Assembly: GCA_022563075.1 (NCBI GenBank)
Contig: JADFOC010000001.1
Coordinates: 1-23,875, forward strand
Direction of reading: 5' to 3'
Length of the DNA: 23,875 nucleotides
Origin: Pseudomonadota bacterium
GTDB taxonomy: Bacteria > Pseudomonadota > Gammaproteobacteria > Pseudomonadales > Pseudohongiellaceae
Shown here one piece after another: positions 1 to 8,402 of the stretch. The translations under genes and the position numbers were made by a program. The notes below the pieces were generated by a model. The model saw only the letters and a list, made by a program, of their open reading frames with translations. It was not told where the DNA came from and did not search any database. Every line of letters begins with the position of its first letter. The first letter of the stretch is position 1.

Positions 1-79
1 GCGTATCGATCCCACTCGGATAAGCCATCTCTATATAATAGGCGGTATAGCCTACTGCGGGAGCATCCAGTTTAACTTT
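1..79 (-). pseudogene. Stop-separated C-terminal remnant of the PqaA-family hydrolase
   Basis: Read on the minus strand, the 26 codons after the TAA at 80-82 stay open in the same frame as the upstream hydrolase and run off the window edge. They encode KVKLDAPAVGYTAYYIEMAY followed by PSGIDT. This resembles the usual C-terminal beta-rich end of PhoPQ-activated pathogenicity-related proteins, where a segment of the type APxxGxTAxFxE is expected. The frame joins smoothly as GV-stop-KVKLDAP, so one base change from TAC or TAT to TAA would explain the interruption. It is either a real nonsense mutation or a sequencing error; the sequence alone cannot decide. Confidence 0.6.
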
Positions 80-1321
80 TTAGACCCCAGGTTCAACTTC
101 GCTAAGCGGCGTGCTGGAGTAAGCCCTACCTATAACCGCCTGCATGAAATTCCGACCATCAGGATTATGGGCCTGCCATAATAATACCTCGGTAGGTTCG
201 TCTAGCGACAGCACGGTTATGGTCCCATCTTCAGCCACATCCCAAGCGTACCTTGGCATAGAGACATTATGGACAATTGCATGGTACCAGGCATCTATAC
301 TATCCATGACATCAGTGCCACCCATGCCGTGATTGGAATTAGGCACATAACGCACATGCTTTTCACCTACCAGCTCATCCCAATAATACTTCCAGGAATC
401 TGGCAGGAAAAATTCATCGCCGGTTGAATTTAGTAAATACTTAGGAAGTTTCAGTCTGTCGCGATATTCGAATGGCTCTACCAGATCCATGAGGCTGGCA
501 AACTCGGGAGTACCCATCCAAGCCATATTGCCATTTACCACATAGTCACCCACCGCAGGGGAATAGGCTCCATAAACAGAATAGTGATGTTTGAATGATT
601 CTTCAACATTTAACAAATCAATAACGATAGGCATTATAGCGATAACACGATTATCCACTATCGCGGTAGTCCAAGTGGTCCAGCCTCGCTTGGAGCCTCC
701 AGCCACAACGAACTGGCCCACCGCAACAGCACCGCCTCGCTCACCCGCCATCAGATCGGTAACCGTATCCATGGCCCGCACCGCACTCTTGGTCATCGGT
801 AATCGAAGTGGCCATTTCTCGTCGGCAGTTCGGAAATATTTGTCCCAGGTGTAGGCAATAATACTATCTTCCGTACGTTGGCGATCATCATCATTGACGA
901 AAACCAGGGGCTGATTCGGAACCATGTAGAGGGTGCTGACCACCGTCTTGGTCTCCAGTGCTCTCTTAATATCGCTGGCGGAAGCAGCCGTCGGCGCCGC
1001 ATTCGATTTCCTACCGCCGGTAATCGTCAAAAACCCGATATCACTTTCTATTTCTTCAGGAGCGGTGATGGTCATGAAATGCTCCCACAGTGGCAGGTTG
1101 ACCTCGTTCTCGGTCAACCACCGTTGTGAAGTCATCTCGACGATAAATGTCGTGAAAGCCTCGCCTTGGACCGATTCGATTATGCTGTATCGATAATTTG
1201 CATCAGGCTGACGCACATATCTGTCCAGTGCGGTTAATTGCAGACCATTACTGTCATCTGCAAAAACCAGTTGTATGAAGGTTATGCCGGTTAACAACGA
1301 AACCCATAGATACTTAGACAT
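80..1321 (-). CDS. PhoPQ-activated pathogenicity-related (PqaA-family) alpha/beta hydrolase, C-terminally interrupted
   Basis: Exported alpha/beta-hydrolase-fold protein of the PqaA family (PhoPQ_related). An N-terminal signal peptide is visible (hydrophobic residues 4-20, AxA-like end at FADD), so it should act in the periplasm or outside the cell. The family signature is clear: the nucleophile elbow GGSKRGWTTW places Ser210, STGDEFFLPDS places Asp302, and NSNHGMGG places His331, a plausible catalytic triad. Substrates of the family are poorly known. The start ATG at 1321 has an AGGGAA-like site about 11 bases upstream. At 413 residues it is shorter than full-length relatives because a TAA cuts it before the conserved C-terminus, which continues in frame to the window edge. 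The core triad survives, so some activity is possible, but a pseudogene is equally plausible. It lies 54 bases downstream of the DUF1631 gene on the same strand. Confidence 0.85.
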   Translation of the reverse strand: MSKYLWVSLLTGITFIQLVFADDSNGLQLTALDRYVRQPDANYRYSIIESVQGEAFTTFIVEMTSQRWLTENEVNLPLWEHFMTITAPEEIESDIGFLTITGGRKSNAAPTAASASDIKRALETKTVVSTLYMVPNQPLVFVNDDDRQRTEDSIIAYTWDKYFRTADEKWPLRLPMTKSAVRAMDTVTDLMAGERGGAVAVGQFVVAGGSKRGWTTWTTAIVDNRVIAIMPIVIDLLNVEESFKHHYSVYGAYSPAVGDYVVNGNMAWMGTPEFASLMDLVEPFEYRDRLKLPKYLLNSTGDEFFLPDSWKYYWDELVGEKHVRYVPNSNHGMGGTDVMDSIDAWYHAIVHNVSMPRYAWDVAEDGTITVLSLDEPTEVLLWQAHNPDGRNFMQAVIGRAYSSTPLSEVEPGV

Positions 1322-1375
1322 GGTAATTATAGTTCCCTGATGAAGTCTCTTGTTGTGATTCGAATGTTTCTTCGC

Positions 1376-3652
1376 TTATATCGTTGCAAGATTCTCATTT
1401 TGAGAATCTTGGGCTTCAGCCCGTAAGCCAACTCCACGCAATTTGCCAATCACGGATTCCATTGCTCTGTCGATCAAAAGTGCTTCGCTGATGACCTTGA
1501 CGGTGCCAGCCTTCAACTCCCGAGCCAATCCCATTTTTGATTTTTCGATGACCTTGACACCCTGCGCGTTCACGAATACATATTTCTCGATTGTGTGAAT
1601 TATTGCGGCCAAAGTGCAACGAATAGTTTGCTCTCCCTCTGCTAGAAATTCCAGCCATATGCCGATTTGATATTTGCTAACTTCCTGAAAATGCTCGTCA
1701 TCATCCGGCAAATTCTCCTGCTTATGGACCACTCCCGGATGAACTTGCGCATCTTCCACGTCTGAAAGTTGTGATTTACTATCAGTAGCATCCACCGCAC
1801 CCATGCTCCTTTTAAAGCACTGTCGCTGAACTTTTTGCAGCGTTTCTAATACAGCATTTACCTTTGCCTTTTCAATCTCTGTCACTTCCAAGGCCTTGCC
1901 GAGGTTCATGATGAGTCGAGGATTGACTTTTTCAAAACGCTCAATATCCCCATCATTCTTTTCATCTTGCACGGTCCATAGTAGTACATCAATTGTGTTC
2001 ATTACCGGCTTCCAGCTAATTCCTCCCGGCCCTTCCCTTAACACCACGTGGACTACGAATTTATGAAAATAAGTTATCAGAAATAATTTCACAAAAGAAT
2101 GAATGCCCTTATCAAGAACACGCTCAGTGATTTTCTTATACGCATAGTATTTAACTTCATCCAACCGATTTTGTCTTTCGTCTGCATCTTGCAACCGCAG
2201 TTCGGATTTCTGAGCTGCAAGCAATTGCTCGCGCTTGAATGTCTTAAACTCCTCAATCAGTGTTTCCACAAATTTAATCTCACCATCGTATTTGCTAATT
2301 AAATCGTCAACTAATTGTTTCATCTTGCAATACATTGGGTCCTGTTCAAGTTTGTCATATTCGGTCCAACTGATGCCTGCAGTTGCCAATTGATTAATTA
2401 ACACTCGGGCAGGATGGATTTCGCTGTCGAAAAAATTGGAGTCTTGCAAGGCAATTTTTAATATGGTGATCTGGGTGCGCCCAATTAATTCCTTAACCGG
2501 TATAGGCACGGTCTCATCTTGCCAAATGGCTTCGTACAACAATGTCACCAGGTGTATGATATCGGATGATTGCCCATCGATGGCTCGAAGCGTTTTCTGA
2601 GTGCTTCCCTGTTGTAGCAGTTCGCCGATGGATTCACCCAAATTCAGCGCCGAGGAAGAATTTACGTCACCCGCAGTATTCGTTGACTCGCCTGCTGTTG
2701 CTTGAATTTGGCCAAGATAGCTGACCAATTGATCGATCGACACTAGCTCGACCTTTTGACTTCCCCCCATCATTCCCTGCTGCGGCCCCACCGGAGCCTG
2801 ACCTGGTTCTGCGGCTCCTGCGCCAGCCACCGATTGACCAATCACAGCTATACCCGTCCCTTGCTCACTGGTGCCATGTAAGAGGTTTTGCATCACCGAT
2901 AATATGTGTTCTGTAACAACTTCATCTGCCGCAGAATTCTGCTCGGTGGTGGCAAACGCGCGTTCGGCGGGATCAGTTTTTTGTCGCCGCTTGGTGCGTT
3001 TATTGCGCTGTAACCGCTTGTTCCTCGCAGCTATGCCCAGATTCGGTATTACGCCATGTTCAATAAGAATATCATTAGCTTCTGCTAAAACATGTTCCAG
3101 TTGATGAAACACACAACTGTTAAATTTCCGATAGGCAAGCAATAAATCTGCCGAGTTCAATCCAACAGATTTTATGGCATCTTTGAATGCCATTCCGATT
3201 TGTTCCGGATCCAATGGATTATTGGATTCATCGATGCGAGTTCCAGAAAACATTGAATCCAGTCGAGTCGTAAAACTCAGGTATTCCTGAATATCACAAT
3301 TTCGTGCATGCGCTACCATCCCTTCCATGGCAATAATCGCTTCCAGATCTTCTTTATCAACAAGGCTGAGTCCGCCATAGCTGAGAATGTTTACCTCTTT
3401 GGTTTTTATCCCAAGCAATTCATCGAAATTTTCCGCCAGATTATCTAAAAATCGTTGAACTATTGCTGCCTTTTCCTGGTGGATACTCGGGCCTCCACCG
3501 GATGCAGCAACCCGATTGACAATTTCCTGGTTCGCCTCTTCCAATCCATCCATTGCCAGCTTTGCCAGTGAATTGCTCACAGCTACCTTAACTAAAATAA
3601 GTACTTCTTTTACCTCTTCTTTAGCCACTTCAGCTCCATACATCAAATCCAA
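1376..3652 (-). CDS. DUF1631 family protein
   Basis: Large hydrophilic cytoplasmic protein of the DUF1631 family, found mainly in gamma- and betaproteobacteria; its biochemical role is not established. Recognition rests on the N-terminal third, with NPLDPEQIGMAFKDAI followed by a segment around LLAYRKFNSCVFHQLEHVLAEAN (residues about 145-190), and on a C-terminal end containing KVIEKSKMGLARELKAGTV before a last helix with DRAME. A basic linker and a Gly/Gln/Pro-rich low-complexity stretch lie between residues about 205 and 300. The open frame begins right after a TGA. TTG at 3652 or ATG at 3643 could be the start; ATG gives 755 residues and is preferred, although neither has a strong ribosome-binding site. 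A perfect hairpin lies within the last codons (1387-1411). Possible co-transcription with the hydrolase downstream. Confidence 0.8.
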   Translation of the reverse strand: MDLMYGAEVAKEEVKEVLILVKVAVSNSLAKLAMDGLEEANQEIVNRVAASGGGPSIHQEKAAIVQRFLDNLAENFDELLGIKTKEVNILSYGGLSLVDKEDLEAIIAMEGMVAHARNCDIQEYLSFTTRLDSMFSGTRIDESNNPLDPEQIGMAFKDAIKSVGLNSADLLLAYRKFNSCVFHQLEHVLAEANDILIEHGVIPNLGIAARNKRLQRNKRTKRRQKTDPAERAFATTEQNSAADEVVTEHILSVMQNLLHGTSEQGTGIAVIGQSVAGAGAAEPGQAPVGPQQGMMGGSQKVELVSIDQLVSYLGQIQATAGESTNTAGDVNSSSALNLGESIGELLQQGSTQKTLRAIDGQSSDIIHLVTLLYEAIWQDETVPIPVKELIGRTQITILKIALQDSNFFDSEIHPARVLINQLATAGISWTEYDKLEQDPMYCKMKQLVDDLISKYDGEIKFVETLIEEFKTFKREQLLAAQKSELRLQDADERQNRLDEVKYYAYKKITERVLDKGIHSFVKLFLITYFHKFVVHVVLREGPGGISWKPVMNTIDVLLWTVQDEKNDGDIERFEKVNPRLIMNLGKALEVTEIEKAKVNAVLETLQKVQRQCFKRSMGAVDATDSKSQLSDVEDAQVHPGVVHKQENLPDDDEHFQEVSKYQIGIWLEFLAEGEQTIRCTLAAIIHTIEKYVFVNAQGVKVIEKSKMGLARELKAGTVKVISEALLIDRAMESVIGKLRGVGLRAEAQDSQNENLATI
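1387..1422 (-). terminator. Tandem hairpins inside the 3' end of the DUF1631 gene
   Basis: A perfect 11-base-pair inverted repeat, CAAGATTCTCA with its complement TGAGAATCTTG around a 3-base loop, occupies 1387-1411. A second short stem GGGC/GCCC with a TTCA loop abuts it at 1411-1422. Both lie in the last codons of the reading frame rather than after it, and no T-run follows on the minus strand. It may be an RNA-stabilising or pause element rather than a classical terminator. Confidence 0.35.
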
Positions 3653-3687
3653 TCAACACAAAAAATACTATAAAACTATGGGAAACG

Positions 3688-4217
3688 TTAATTCGTTGGC
3701 GACGCCTGATCACAACCAACCGCTTCATTTACCCAATTGATAGCGCCCACCGCCTCGCCAATGACCATAGCGGTTACCCAGTCCACGAATCGAACCGCTG
3801 CCACCGGGTATTCATAAAAGACAGTGGCTTGGGAAATCATGTGTACCGTACCATTTGCCGCATAACTGTAAAAGTTATCGTTCAATTTTCAGATAATTAT
3901 TAAAAATACGCGGCGGCAAGCTGAAGCTTGGCGCTGACCGCCGAAGATTTCGAAAAAAATTGATAGGGCGTACCTCTCGAGCATACTCCCCCGAGGGCTA
4001 TGCTATTCCAGCCTGGAGCCATACTACCGCTAGCTGGCACAGACGACTGTACACTCAAACCCTTCGACATCAATAAAATAGGGCAAAGCCAATAAATTTC
4101 ATAGAAGATGTCCTGCGACAAGGAGACCTCGGCAAATGCTAACGCCTCGATGTCATTATGTCGATGCCCTGTAACCTGTACTGCGCACCGAAAAAGTCGA
4201 CACCGCAATAGCCACAA
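3688..4217 (-). pseudogene. Decayed pectinacetylesterase-like (vtpJ-therm type) esterase with internal deletion
   Basis: Two fragments on the minus strand match opposite ends of one secreted esterase family. Codons between about 4100 and 3940 give APGWNSIALGGVCSRGTPYQFF, like the conserved N-terminal WxxIxxGGxxxCSRGTPYxFF segment. After a stop at about 3900, positions 3885-3688 in a different frame give NFYSYAANGTVHMI, then FYEYPVAAVRFVDWV, then a GCDQ end, like the family's C-terminus (xFxSyxxxGxxHxI...FYxxxVxGVRLVDW). The expected central region with GGGACW and the GCSAGG nucleophile is absent. Upstream, near 4200-4250, a further frame holds a hydrophobic stretch (VAAYILLVAIAV) that could be the former signal peptide. 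This is family recognition from memory, not a search; I am fairly sure of the relationship and less sure of the boundaries. Confidence 0.6.
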
Positions 4218-4291
4218 GCAGGATATACGCCGCTACAGATAAGCTATCATGGACAAATCGATCTTCAGTTCTGCAATATGGTAAGCCAAGC

Positions 4292-5719
4292 ATGATCAAA
4301 ATAAGCTCTCTCTTAACCGCTTTATACTTGTTCACCAGTAATCCCCTGCTTGCCCAGACACCGGTGGGGGACACGCCAACTCGGGCGCGATCGGCAAACG
4401 GTGCTTATATCAGCTGGAAGGAGCACATTATTGATGATCCATCCATCGCAGGCTTTGCGCTCAGTGGCGGTGATGGACTCGTGGTTGCAGATATCGACAA
4501 AGATGGCTATGAAGACGTCGTGTCTGTGCATGAATCCGATAGCACCTATGATTCAGCGGTACCCGATCCAGATTTTGTGCCGCCGCCTGAGGGATATGTC
4601 CGAATTGCCTTTGGCTCAGAAGATCCAGATATATGGATAAATATTACTATCGCGGAAGCAACAGACGCCGCCGCTCCTGAAGATGCGGCTATCGCGGATG
4701 TTAATGGCGATGGTTATCTAGACATCATGGTGGCCGCCGAATTGTCACACTTGATCTATCTGCAAAATCCAGGCCCCAATAGTCGCACCGAAACTTGGCC
4801 TAGACTGATTCTGCCGATGACCGAAGGCCGTGGTTCATACATTCGCGTATTTATGGCGGATTTCGATGGTGATGGCATTCCCGAAGCTGTTGCTGCGAAT
4901 AAAGGCGCGCAGCGCCCGGCCGCTGAAGATTTTGCTCGCTCTACGGCGGTTTCAGTGTTTAAGGTCACTGGCGATCCCCTGCGGGGCGATAGCTGGAGGG
5001 AGATCGTGCTAGGTCGCTACAGCGTGCCGCAAAACGCCGAGCCAGTCGATCTGGATAGCGATGGAGACCTGGATATCATTGTGGGTAGTCGCGGAGAGCA
5101 ACGCCTGATCTTCTTCGAAAATGTAAGTAGTGATGGCGCGCTGGAATTCCGTGAACATGCCATTGGCATCAACGGTTCTCGCGCGGCAGGTTTTAACCTG
5201 GCATACACGGACCTCGATGGCGATGGTCGTCTGGACATCATCACCGCCACACCTGGCGGCCTTTCCTGGTTGCAACAACCAGAACCTATCGATGATGCCT
5301 GGAACGCTTACTTTATCGGCTCATTTGCCCCGGACAGTATAACCGGATTGGAAGTGGCAGACATTGACGGTGATGGCGACATGGACGTGATCGCTGGCAG
5401 TTATAGTCGAGGACCAAGGACCGGGGACGGTGACGTTGACAGCAGTGATGCTCTCGGTCGACTCGGTTGGTTTGAAAATCCTGGCGACGCCAAATCGGCA
5501 TGGACTCGACATGACATTTCTCGCCGCAAGCGCGGCATGTTCGACAAGTTTATCGCCCGCGACCTCGATCGGGATGGTGATATTGATTTCCTGGGTACGC
5601 GCGGCAACAGCGCTCCTTTCGATGGTGTTTTCTGGTTGGAACAAATTCGTACCGAGACACCGGTTGCCGCGTTTCAACCAGCCAGGGCCGCGGAAAGTGA
5701 GGAAATGCCTTTACCTTGA
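4292..5719 (+). CDS. Secreted FG-GAP/VCBS repeat beta-propeller protein
   Basis: Exported protein of 475 residues with a signal peptide (MIKISSLLTALYLFTSNPLLAQ, likely cut after LAQ). The mature part contains seven calcium-loop motifs of the form D-x-D-x-D-G-x-x-D: DIDKDGYED, DVNGDGYLD, DFDGDGIPE, DLDSDGDLD, DLDGDGRLD, DIDGDGDMD and DLDRDGDID. Each is followed by short hydrophobic strands, often ending in WFENPG- or WLQQP-like turns. This is the pattern of a seven-bladed FG-GAP/VCBS propeller with Ca2+ bound in each blade. Such proteins usually mediate adhesion or binding at the surface; the ligand cannot be told. No extra catalytic domain is seen. It is divergent from the decayed esterase upstream and convergent with the quinoprotein gene downstream. 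The ribosome-binding site is weak (AAGCCAAG). Confidence 0.85.
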   Translation: MIKISSLLTALYLFTSNPLLAQTPVGDTPTRARSANGAYISWKEHIIDDPSIAGFALSGGDGLVVADIDKDGYEDVVSVHESDSTYDSAVPDPDFVPPPEGYVRIAFGSEDPDIWINITIAEATDAAAPEDAAIADVNGDGYLDIMVAAELSHLIYLQNPGPNSRTETWPRLILPMTEGRGSYIRVFMADFDGDGIPEAVAANKGAQRPAAEDFARSTAVSVFKVTGDPLRGDSWREIVLGRYSVPQNAEPVDLDSDGDLDIIVGSRGEQRLIFFENVSSDGALEFREHAIGINGSRAAGFNLAYTDLDGDGRLDIITATPGGLSWLQQPEPIDDAWNAYFIGSFAPDSITGLEVADIDGDGDMDVIAGSYSRGPRTGDGDVDSSDALGRLGWFENPGDAKSAWTRHDISRRKRGMFDKFIARDLDRDGDIDFLGTRGNSAPFDGVFWLEQIRTETPVAAFQPARAAESEEMPLP

Positions 5720-5969
5720 TACAATTTTAAAAAATTCACGTAGTTCATTTTAAATTCGATCTTAACATTGACGCGACAACACCTTTGAAAATCTGCACGG
5801 AAATATCAAATCGACAGAGCGGAAGGAATCTAGACCTGAGTATTAACCACGGTCTAGATTGCATTAGGAAGTTAGCCGTAGCCAACTGCCGTGGAAGACA
5901 GTACTAGAATTGCAGTGGCAGCAAGATGAGATGCTTCTGCCCTCATCCGCTGCTGTATTGTGCTCTGTT
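5720..5969. other. Convergent intergenic region with a 10-bp inverted repeat
   Basis: This 250-base gap separates the 3' ends of the FG-GAP gene (plus) and the quinoprotein gene (minus). It holds a perfect inverted repeat, AATCTAGACC at 5827-5836 and GGTCTAGATT at 5851-5860, with a 14-base loop. Its place between converging genes suggests a transcription end point for one or both, but there is no T-run beside it. No gene is seen here. Confidence 0.4.
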
Positions 5970-7736
5970 CTATTTCAAGGCAAATACTACTATGGCTGGC
6001 CCGCTACGCTGCAAATTGGTTACCGGGCTGTCATCTTGCCCCAGGAAGCCAGTTATCGTGCCTAACCATATATTCGCATGCAGACTCAGCTGACCTACAA
6101 CAACCGCAATATATTGTTTGCCTTCGACGCTGTAGGAAATTGGAAATGAAGCCGCTATATCTCCCAGATCAGTCTGCCATAGGACCTCGCCGGTGGCATC
6201 ATCGAATGCTTTAAACGATTGATCCAGAGCTCCCACAAACACCAATCCTCCAGCGGTAGCCAACGCGGCAGAAGTCGGCGGCACTGTTTCTCTGAAGTTC
6301 CAGGCCAACTCCTGCGTTTCTAAGTTGAATGCCTGCAGTCGACCAAATTTACCATCGCTATCCGCAAGCGGTTGCGGTGTCATGCCGACACCGGTAGTCA
6401 TGATTCCACCTCGGCCAGTGGGTCCACCATTCATACATATTTCAGCAAGGGGCAGGTATAACATTTTGCTTACAGGGTTAACTGCAGCAGAGGGCCAATT
6501 TCTACCGCCGTTGGCGAATGGACAGATCAAATGAGATTCTTCTGCATTTGGAATGGCATTGGGATGAATCGTTTTTGCACCGGTTATAGGATCGATAGCG
6601 GTTACGATATTTTGCAAACCGGCATCCAGCGAAAACAGGTACTCTCCGGTCGCGGCATCGACGGCGTCATACAGCGCCATTTTACCTGCCGTTACGATGA
6701 CCCTTCGCTCCACCCCTTCGAGAGTGAGATCGACGATTTGTCGCTCGTAAACCCAATCCAGATCCCATTGATCGTTAGCCATATGCTGGTAGTACCAGAC
6801 CAACTCGCCAGTCTCGGGTCTGAGTGCCACCGTCGCATTAGTAAAAAGGGCATCGTTACTGATACCAGGTTGATTGATCGAGGACAACAACGGCGCCGTG
6901 TCATAGGTTGGCGCCGTTCCGAAGTAGACCAGATCCAGATCGGGCTCATAGCTGCCGGGCACCCAAACTGAACCGCCACTGCGTTCTGCCAATGCCAAGT
7001 TGTTCCAGCTATTACCCCCGGGCTCGTCTGGCCTGGCTACCGAATGAAAGCGCCATGATTCCTCGCCTGTGTCGAGATCCAGCCCAACGATGAAACCACC
7101 TTCCGGGACCATCGTCGCGGTAACACCTTGAATGACTTTTCCGCCTGCAACCAATGGAGCACTTCGTAACGAGTAGGGAATCGGCCCCGATTGCGTCGTG
7201 GTAATTGCATGATCCCAGATGAGCGAGCCGGTCTTGCTATCGAGAGCAATCACATGGAGATCAGCCGTTGGCACCAGAACTTTGTCACCATGCAGGGCGA
7301 TACCAATTTTCGCGCTGGCGATGGACGCTGACTCGTGTTTGTAACTCCACAACTGTGCACCGGAACTGGCATCCAATGCCACTACAGTGTCCTGTGTGCT
7401 TAACAGAAACAATACTCCATCATGAACCAAAGGCGTTGCCATATTGGTGCCAAGAGTCAGGTCAGTACGCCATGCCTGTTCCAAGTTAGCCACGTTTTGC
7501 TTATTCAGTTGATCCAGGGGGCTATAGCCATGGCTGTCATAGGTGCGTCGCCAAATCAGCCAATCGCTTGATGGAGGACTGCTGAGCATGGCATCGGTGA
7601 CCAGCGATAGATTAGCCAGTAATTCAGAACCTCCCAGGCTGCCATCATCATTAGATTGCGCCTGGCTTACAGTAAGCCAGCAGCAACACAGGCTGGATAA
7701 TATGAATAATACTTTTATGCACTTACCGGACGCCAT
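5970..7736 (-). CDS. Secreted PQQ-dependent (quinoprotein) dehydrogenase-like beta-propeller protein
   Basis: Exported 588-residue protein of the PQQ-dependent alcohol/glucose dehydrogenase superfamily. The signal peptide ends near WLTVSQAQS. The propeller pattern is recurrent: VVALDASSGAQLWSY, VIALDSKTGSLIWDH, IVGLDLDTGEESWRF, VALRPETGELVWYYQ, then NDQWDLDWV and GGRNWPSAAVNP, which match conserved strands and tryptophan-docking motifs of the family. No cytochrome c domain (CxxCH) is present and there is no adjacent Cys-Cys pair, unlike classical methanol dehydrogenases. Where many members have an Asp/Asn-x-Asp before TG in the fifth segment, this one has R-P-E, so cofactor and metal use may differ; I cannot align it well enough to be sure. 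The start ATG has a strong GGGGGA site seven bases upstream. It probably oxidises a small alcohol or sugar in the periplasm. Confidence 0.8.
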   Translation of the reverse strand: MASGKCIKVLFILSSLCCCWLTVSQAQSNDDGSLGGSELLANLSLVTDAMLSSPPSSDWLIWRRTYDSHGYSPLDQLNKQNVANLEQAWRTDLTLGTNMATPLVHDGVLFLLSTQDTVVALDASSGAQLWSYKHESASIASAKIGIALHGDKVLVPTADLHVIALDSKTGSLIWDHAITTTQSGPIPYSLRSAPLVAGGKVIQGVTATMVPEGGFIVGLDLDTGEESWRFHSVARPDEPGGNSWNNLALAERSGGSVWVPGSYEPDLDLVYFGTAPTYDTAPLLSSINQPGISNDALFTNATVALRPETGELVWYYQHMANDQWDLDWVYERQIVDLTLEGVERRVIVTAGKMALYDAVDAATGEYLFSLDAGLQNIVTAIDPITGAKTIHPNAIPNAEESHLICPFANGGRNWPSAAVNPVSKMLYLPLAEICMNGGPTGRGGIMTTGVGMTPQPLADSDGKFGRLQAFNLETQELAWNFRETVPPTSAALATAGGLVFVGALDQSFKAFDDATGEVLWQTDLGDIAASFPISYSVEGKQYIAVVVGQLSLHANIWLGTITGFLGQDDSPVTNLQRSGPAIVVFALK

Positions 7737-8018
7737 AACTAATCCCCCATCGTGAATATCTGGCCAATCTTAACGCCGTCTCTAACAGAGTCCACATTTA
7801 TTTGTGTGAAGCGATAATTGGTGTTAGGCCACTTATTAGTCTTTCAGTTAACGAGTAAGCAGCCGTTTTGCCCTGCAGGGCAGGAGATTCATAGAAGGAG
7901 TGTTTTGTAAAGAACAAACTCGCGATAACTGAATGATAAATCCTGGCCGTTTTTTAGCGATGCCAGCTCAATCGGAATATGCTAATCCTAGAATTACAGA
8001 TGCCCTCTAAAGACTGTA
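7737..8018. other. Intergenic region between ComFB-like gene and quinoprotein gene
   Basis: No gene is visible in these 282 bases. They contain the Shine-Dalgarno site of the downstream quinoprotein gene (GGGGGA on the minus strand at about 7744-7749) and a perfect 12-base palindrome GCCCTGCAGGGC at 7870-7881. The palindrome could be an operator half-site pair or a small terminator stem; nothing else supports either. Confidence 0.3.
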
Positions 8019-8288
8019 TCAATCCAAATCAGGGTGGGGACTTTTCTTCACTAGTTCAAATGCAAAATCGATCGCATTATCGATTTTCTTGTCCATTTTT
8101 GTCTGTTCTACGGCGTCCGTGTAGAAGCTTAAATCTATTCCGTGTCGAAAATAACGCGAGGGCAACTGATTGAGTGCGATGCAGGCGATATCCGACAAGT
8201 CATTATCTGATAACTCGGCAAATTTTTCAGCATACAAGCCAATCTTGGCCACTACCGCTTCTTCATAGTAATTCTTAATGCCTTCCAT
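8019..8288 (-). CDS. ComFB-like (late competence development) family protein
   Basis: Small cytoplasmic protein of 89 residues. The opening IKNYYEEAVV and the central DLSDIACIALNQLPSRYFRHGID match the ComFB family core (NYxExxV ... DIxxxALNxLPxxYxxH). The cysteine pairs seen in Firmicutes and cyanobacterial members are replaced, as is common in gammaproteobacterial relatives, which lack a metal-site pattern. In cyanobacteria ComFB-type proteins have been linked to cyclic-di-nucleotide signalling, but no function can be given here. The start ATG at 8288 has a textbook GGAGGG site ten bases upstream, which is bacterial in style and unlike everything to its right. It is the last clearly bacterial gene before the composition change. 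Confidence 0.75.
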   Translation of the reverse strand: MEGIKNYYEEAVVAKIGLYAEKFAELSDNDLSDIACIALNQLPSRYFRHGIDLSFYTDAVEQTKMDKKIDNAIDFAFELVKKSPHPDLD

Positions 8289-8402
8289 TTGGTTTTAACC
8301 CTCCAATGAACATTGTTGCATAGCTACATCATCATGGCAGATGTTTTGTCAGCAACATTTGTTACAGGCGTCTTTGTCTGTGCGAGCCTCGATATAGGTG
8401 CT

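Noticed and set aside
4156..4374. Independent 72-residue minus-strand protein
   Set aside because: It overlaps the start of the FG-GAP gene; its hydrophobic part is better read as a remnant of the decayed esterase signal peptide.
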